Source: Brachionus rotundiformis
Lineage: Eukaryota; Rotifera; Eurotatoria; Ploima; Brachionidae
NCBI GenBank assembly: GCA_016802295.1
Contig: JAESIW010000109.1
Span: 168,989-232,988, forward strand
Reading direction: 5' to 3'
DNA: 64,000 bases
A program made the translations under genes and the position numbers. Below are positions 58,071 through 64,000 of the stretch, piece by piece. The first letter of the stretch is position 1, and every line of letters begins with the position of its first letter. The notes beneath the pieces are model-generated. The model saw only the letters and a program-made list of their open reading frames with translations, did no database searches and had not been told where the DNA came from.

Positions 58071-59572
58071 TTTTTTTTTAATTATTTGAATAAAAAATAT
58101 AAGAGCAAATTTTAATATGTTTTTTTATTAAGAATTTAAGCAAAATTTTTGCTTATGACTCGAATAAGAATTAGTATAAAATATTTGAATAGAAATAAAG
58201 GAAGATTTAAAGATATTTTTTGTTTTCTGTCAGAATATTTTTAATACATTGATACGTTTGGAATAGTAGAACTTTGCAAAACTACTTAATTCTAAACAAA
58301 ATATTAATTTAAAATGTTTTTTTTTAATTATTTGAATAAAAAATATAAGAGCAATTTAATGTGTTATAAGAATCGAACAAAATAAAAATGGATATTCTTT
58401 TATTATTCTGATATCATGAATTTGATATTTCCGTATTTAGTTATTTTTTGGGGTTGTGAAGTTCCAATATTCTCTAAACAAAATAAAACAATCAATTAAT
58501 TAGTTCTTTTGTTTGTTTAATTTAAACACTTAAGCCTGGAAACATTATTCTGATGTATGAGACTAAGAAAATTTTTTCTTATTGAAATACAACAAAAAAC
58601 CTCCCACATAATAAACTCAATATATATTAACTTGCCTGTGATTTCTCTTATTTTTTTATTTTAAATTTAAGCTTTTTACACTTTTTTGTTTGTTTAGACA
58701 GCTAAATTATAAACAATAGATATTTTTCAATATTTAATTATGGTATTTTGTTATATCACTAGTTATTTCAAAATTAAATAAAATCTTACTTATACTTTTT
58801 TTAAATTAAAAATAGAATCTTCTAAATTTTTATTTGTGTCGAATAGAAACATATAAATTAAAGGTGAACTTTTATAATTGTGTAATTTTTAAAAAGTATT
58901 CAAGTTAAATGGTATTGTCAAATTTGGAGCCAAAAAGCTAATTTTAAGTAAAAATTTTAATCCTGTATATTTCTGTTTAAAAAAAAAATTTGAAAGGAAT
59001 AATTTAATTTTAAAAATAAATACATTTTTTCTATGAGTTCATTGTATATTTGTTTCTATTGATACAAATAAATCTTTTTGAGAGTACCCTATTTTTATAA
59101 ATTTAATTTTCTAATTTAATAAACCATTATAAATCAAACTTTTTTTTTAATCTTCCTATTTAAATTAAACTTTAATTTTTTGTAAATATGAGTTCTAGCA
59201 CATCCATTGATCTCAATTAATAGTAGCAGTAAATAGAACTGCGACTTGAACAAAGTATGGATACCATGCGCTGATGGCATATTCTCTAAGTGGTCTAACG
59301 AGAATTTTGTATAAAAGTCTTGCTTTTGTTAAGGAATCAAACTTTAATTTTTTAACAAAAGCAAGACAAATGGATGATCCATGTTTTGTCCAACCCAACA
59401 TCTCATCGGACCGCAATAAATCTGCCCGGATTAATTTTTCGGGAAAATATAGAAAAATCTGGATAGAAAAATTTAGTAATTTAAGTCCAATTATAACTCA
59501 AAGTCATAATATTTAACAAAAAACAAATTAGATTTAACTGAATTATATTTGATTCAATTAAATTATTAAAAA
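58071..59572. other. Non-shared insert between duplicated segments, copy 2
   Basis: This differs from the equivalent interval in copy 1. It contains the 58288 repeat, copies of ATTCGATACAAATAAA-like words in both orientations (58817-58860 on the minus strand, 59050-59070), GGGGTTGTGAAGTTC at 58450, and a retrotransposon fragment at 59213-59416. Confidence 0.55.
59213..59416 (-). mobile_element. Non-LTR retrotransposon fragment (RT C-terminal region)
   Basis: The minus-strand frame reads SLTKARLLYKILVRPLREY and AISAWYPYF, the well-conserved L-Y-K-x-L-V-R-P-x-L-E-Y-A segment after the RT domain in Jockey-like LINEs. Only about 30 residues are convincing. The neighbouring TCTTGCTTTTGTTA and TAACAAAAGCAAGA form an inverted pair, so the fragment is internally rearranged. 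Confidence 0.6.
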
Positions 59573-61129
59573 CGCAACTCAGACAGTTTTTCTTTTAAAG
59601 AAGATAACAATTCAAAATCATTTAATTAAACACTATTAAAATTTATGTGTAAATAATTTGCTTTTTTGCTCTAAATTTCACAATACGATTTAATTAGAAT
59701 ATTTTTAATAAATTGCTTGATTATAAAAGTTCATTCTTAATTTATATTTATATGTTTCTATTCGATACAAATAAATTTTTTAAGCACTCTTTTTTTTTAA
59801 ATAATACTTTATTTCGAAATAACAACAGTCAAAATACCATGATTAAGCATTAATAAAAATCTGAGGTCTAAAACTAAATAAACAAAAAAGTGGTATAAGC
59901 TTGAATTTAAAGGGGTTATGAAGTTCGTTTCAATTCGATCATTTCAATTCAGCGTAACTTGAATAACTTTTAAGCGGTTTAATATTTTATAAAAATTTTG
60001 AATCAAGCAAATTTAAGCATGTTTGCTCAATATTTTCCCAATTTTTTTAAATATTATCTTATATAAGGAAGCATTATCTAATAATTTAAAAATAAAAGTA
60101 AAGTTTGTTTTGCAAATTAATTAAAAAACAAAAATAATGTTATGTTTATTTTATAATTTAACACTCTTTTTACGATATTAAAATAAAAATTTTCAAATAA
60201 AAGAAATCAATTGAAAAGTTTTTTGAAAATGTATCTTAAAAGATAATTAAAAATAAGGAATAAGAATAAATATCAAAAAATAAATGTCAAAAAAGCTTTT
60301 ACCAAATATGAATTAGCAATGAGTAAATTTGATTAAATTAGGATATAAATTAGTAAACCCTTTCAAATCGAAGTGATATATAATTTTTCATTTTAATTTA
60401 TTTAAAGGATTAGAAAACTTAATCAATTAATTAAGAGGTCATTAATATTAATCATTTTCTTTAACTTTCCCTGACTTGATCTAAAATGAAAGTTTTATTT
60501 GTAAATAATTGTTTTTGCCTTGTTTTTTCAATGTCCCCATTGAAATTGCATTTTTTTTAACTCAACAGCTAGTTTGACAATTGTTTTCAATTTTAAAACA
60601 GAATGAAAGCAAATACAAATTTTTGGTGCAATTTAAATAATCAAAAAAAAATTTATTTAAACAGTGAATTTGATTTGTTCGCAACAATAATTAAAATAAA
60701 AATAATTTTTTTTCAATTAATTAAATTAATAAAAAATATAAAAAAAAAAGAAAGAAAATAAACTAAAAATCACTGATATTGTTCTTTTTCATCAAAAAAG
60801 CGATTTTCATTTCATCTAATTGCATTACTAATAAAATTTCTTTAAAATTGTTGAAAAAAATCAGCTAAATTATGTAATTTCAACAGTTAAAAATTTAATA
60901 TTTAAAATATCATACTTTATCGCTTGAAATGCTTAATGAGTAAGCATTTCCTGTTCTCTCTTAGTACGCTCGTTTAGATCTGGAAAAAAAAAGCATTGTT
61001 GGATATTGGCAAAAAAAGGAAAGGATCGTGTCGAAACGAGAATTAACTGAATTTCGAAAATTCAACTCTCTTTTTGTTTTAACTAACAATTCTAATTTCT
61101 TTTAGACAGGATTACTTATTTAATTCATA

Positions 61130-61387
61130 ATGAATTTTTTAGAACATAATGATCTTTTCATCCTTTCAAAAGGCATTTTGAATACATTTAAGTTTTACAG
61201 AAAAAGAAATATTGCTTTTCTACACAAACAGTCAATAAACGATTTGTACACTTCCAATTCCTTTTTTACAGTCCCTCCCAACAAGCTGCTTATTTTTTCA
61301 CTCTTCAGTATTAGCTTTTTTAACATCTGTTCTTTCAGAAGTCAAAAAAGCCAGACCAATCTAAACGAGCAGATTTTCGGATTTTGA
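61130..61387 (+). CDS. Doubtful 85-codon frame, second copy
   Basis: It has the same predicted protein as at 50875-51132, with the same upstream acceptor-like TTTCTTTTAG. Nothing further can be inferred from a duplicate this recent. Confidence 0.25.
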   Translation: MNFLEHNDLFILSKGILNTFKFYRKRNIAFLHKQSINDLYTSNSFFTVPPNKLLIFSLFSISFFNICSFRSQKSQTNLNEQIFGF

Positions 61388-61702
61388 GCGAAAAAGCAGG
61401 ACATTTTAAAGATAATTTGAATGAGAGGGTTAAAAAATTGAATTTTAATTAGATCAGAATAGTTAAAATGATTCTGATCTATATAAAAATACCTCTCTTG
61501 ATGAATTTACATTAAATTAGCTAGATTTATTCCAGCTTTCTTAAAAATTTTTTATAAGTAATACAACGAGAAAAATAAAAAACTCATTTAAGAATAAAAA
61601 GAATAATATCAGAAAATCATCATTACAAAAAGATGAAAAAATAAAGTAAAAAAATAAACTTTTACAAAAATCATAATTAAATACAAAAAAACAAGGACGT
61701 TT

Positions 61703-64000
61703 TTATATGTAGTTTTCTAAATATTTATATTCAGCTAAAAAATTTATCTGGAGTCTTTCCTTTCCACGAATATAATAAAGTGAACCACTTGGATTTTCAA
61801 GAAAAAGTCCTCCTTGTGGCCCAAGATAAACGTTTCTGCCACAACGACAACGGCTACTCACAAATTCACCAACCTTTGTATTCTCTGATGTTCGCGTACA
61901 GAGAGTCTTTAAATTAATTTTAATTTTAAATTTTAAAAATTTTCATTATTTTAAATTACTCTTGTCTCTTTGGTATCTCCATTGGGTAAAGTTTTCTCAT
62001 CAAATCTTTCTTTTAAAATTTTTTGCTCATTTTCCTTTAATTTTAATAAATTTTAACAAAGATTTTACGTGGACATTTTTTTGTCTTTCATTTAAAAATT
62101 TTAATTAATTTTAAAATTGAAACTTTAAATTGTCTAAATTTTTCTAATAATGTCTTATATCTTTTAAAGTAATTCAGATAATTATGAAATTCCTATGATA
62201 TATTAGAAGTTAAACAACAAAGCGATTTCAAAATAAGGATAAAAATTTGAATGACGAAAAATTATTAGTTCAGAATTTTTTTAATTTACCAATTGTTGAA
62301 TTTTGGTTATAAGATCATCGTAATGGTTTTCATTATTTTCATTGACAAACTTTTTCTTATTATCATTCATATTCTTCAAAAATAAAATGGTATTGAAATT
62401 GTTTAAAAAAAAAGAGAATTACTTTATTATAATCTGACTTTCGTTCGTCAAAAAAATCGCTATCCTCAAGCAAAAAGGAAAACAAATGACTGTTTTTTAA
62501 ATAGTCCGGTTTAATTAAGTTGTTAAGATATTCATTTTCCAATTTGAGCTCTTTTATTTTTTCTTCAAAAAGATCCTTGTATTTGATAATTTTAGCATTG
62601 ACAGGATTTTTCGGACAATTAGCAAAACTTTAAATATAATGATAGCTTTGATTTTTGATAAAAACGAAATAATATAATACCAATAATGCTTATTACGACC
62701 AATCTCGGTGTTTCCAGAACCATCGCAATTTCTTGAAGGACATTTTGATTGATTATTTGATATTATTGTAAAATCATTGTCTTCTAGATTTTGATTTTGA
62801 TTAAAATCTAAATAAAAAAAAATATATATATATTTTATTTGAAAAATTAAATACCATCGACAGAAACTAAAAATTTGCTCCCATAGCCCTTTTCATAATC
62901 AGCTTTTCTATAATTATTCTGGTTATTAATTTCTTGCAAAACGTAAGAGCTTTGCATTTTATTCGCAAATTTGAGATTAGAAATCTGCTTTTCTTTGTCA
63001 TCTAGTGCTAATTCATATTCCTTTAGCTGTTGTTCCTTGTCCTTAAGCAAATCATCTTTATGTTTAATCTCTTAAAAATAAAAATAAAAATAAATAAAAA
63101 AATATTCAATATTTAATTGAAAAGTGAATAAACCTTGATCCTTTGACGTTCGTAATCTTTCAAAAATCTCTTTTTGATCCGATATGAGATTCGACGTCAT
63201 ACTGTCATTTTCTTTTATTTTTTGCTCTAATTCTTTTAGACGCTCATCTTTTGCTTTTAATTTTTAATTTTTTTCTTTCAGAACTAAATTAATATTTAAA
63301 TATTCATATTATGTTGTATTAAAGAATGAAGTTAAATAGTTTTACTTTTTAATTTAATTGTCGACAAATTTTGTTTCTCAGTATTATTCGCAAATTTGAG
63401 ATTAGAAATCTGCTTTCTTAGTTTCAGTATTTCTGAATTGTTTGATGACTGTATTATTTTTAGGCTGTCATTTTTAATTTCAAATTCGGAATTCAGGATT
63501 ACCATATTTTCCTCATATTCTTTTTTTAATTTTTCTAGATTTTTACAAAAATTTTCCTGATTGCAAGAAATTACTTTTAAAATTATAATTAAAATTTTCG
63601 AAATGCTAAGTAAAGATGCTATGTCTTAATTACTTGATTCGAATTCTTCAACTTTCTTCTTAAGCTTAATTTCATATGCATTTTTTTGTTCTTCATTAAT
63701 TTTTTTTGCCTCATTAAGTCGTTCGCTTAAATCGGACATTTCTTAGATTAGAAATTGAGAAAAAATAAATGAACAAACAGTATATTTATTTAATATACCT
63801 TGTTCATTTTCATTGTATATTGATAAATTTTCTTTTTTTATTTGAATTTGGTTTAATTGTTCGGACTCTAAAAATATATTTAAAAATATTTGTTTTCACA
63901 AACTTTAATTTTTACTATTTGATAACGAATCTTTTAATTCAGCAATTAATGAAGAATTATTCTTTATTGTGGACTGCAATAGTGAATTTTCTTTTTGAAT
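61703..64000 (-). CDS. Coiled-coil/CCHHC zinc finger gene, copy 2, 5' end beyond window
   Basis: The exons are those of 51448 to about 53745 and in the same order: the C-terminal RCRCGRNVY/LGPQGGLFLEN exon, the CCHHC finger exons (about 62620-62755), the KQISNLKFAN exon at 62847-63050 and further coiled-coil exons. Small differences include AACTTTCTTC for AACTGTCTTC and an A-to-T in the following donor region that still leaves GT. The exon near 63265 contains the same in-frame TAA as copy 1, so that feature predates the duplication and more likely marks an intron boundary I have misplaced than fresh decay. The acidic N-terminus is outside the window. Confidence 0.68.

Larger units (their letters stand above)
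59573..64000. repeat. Large duplication, copy 2, running off the window
   Basis: This is the partner of 49317-53745. The match is intact up to the last base of the window, so the duplication is at least 4.4 kb here and more than 6 kb when the Ly6 segment is included. Two explanations compete: true tandem/segmental duplication, or two haplotypes assembled in series. Confidence 0.97.

Overview
The window is a stretch of a very AT-rich animal nuclear genome. Genes are sparse. They are split by short GT-AG introns, mostly about 46-66 nt, which join in phase at nearly every boundary I checked. Intergenic DNA is dominated by decayed transposons, fold-back elements and recent duplications. I found no rRNA, no convincing tRNA, no CRISPR array and no operons. 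Gene content (glycogenin, cyclin B3, SLC33A1, an AGO-clade Argonaute, peptide-type GPCRs, Ly6-like GPI proteins, nuclear mitochondrial ATP synthase subunit c) says metazoan. Compactness, base composition and the ISXO2-like and AAA-ATPase relics fit a rotifer such as Brachionus, but that assignment is inference.

Left part (1-15 kb): AT-rich DNA with a small palindromic element and a 140-bp tandem repeat. Then come a complete three-exon GC-rich glycogenin gene (4300-5451), a single-exon gene with an ISXO2/Merlin-type zinc ribbon fused to an acidic region (6422-7168), a broken ABC/AAA-type ATPase (8795-9989, minus) and a complete six-exon Argonaute (11330-14756) with a DEDD tetrad. Just after it lies a decayed copy of part of the glycogenin last exon.

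Middle (15-31 kb): an apparently deleted hAT derivative, an intact GPCR (16513-17562), a frameshifted GPCR (18456-19471), non-LTR retrotransposon pieces, an unrecognised single-exon gene (21695-22684), a four-exon sulfurtransferase (23275-24295), and cyclin B3 (28847-30262, minus). A GC-rich segment with strong complementary pairs and a terminal T-run (28402-28558) looks like a structured, possibly Pol III, RNA.

Right part (31-64 kb): two almost identical copies of an ATP synthase subunit c gene flank a near-complete hAT transposon with long inverted repeats. Next is a complete four-exon SLC33A1 acetyl-CoA transporter whose 2.1-kb intron carries nested fold-back elements. From 47.3 kb to the end a block of more than 6 kb occurs twice, about 10 kb apart in direct orientation. 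Each block carries a Ly6-like GPI-protein gene and a multi-exon coiled-coil gene that encodes a MYT1-type CCHHC zinc finger and ends in a Cys-rich GPQGG-type C-terminus. The second coiled-coil copy runs off the window.

The genes do not form one pathway. The window reads as ordinary housekeeping genes set in a repeat-rich, actively duplicating landscape, with several transposon-derived or lineage-specific genes of unknown role.
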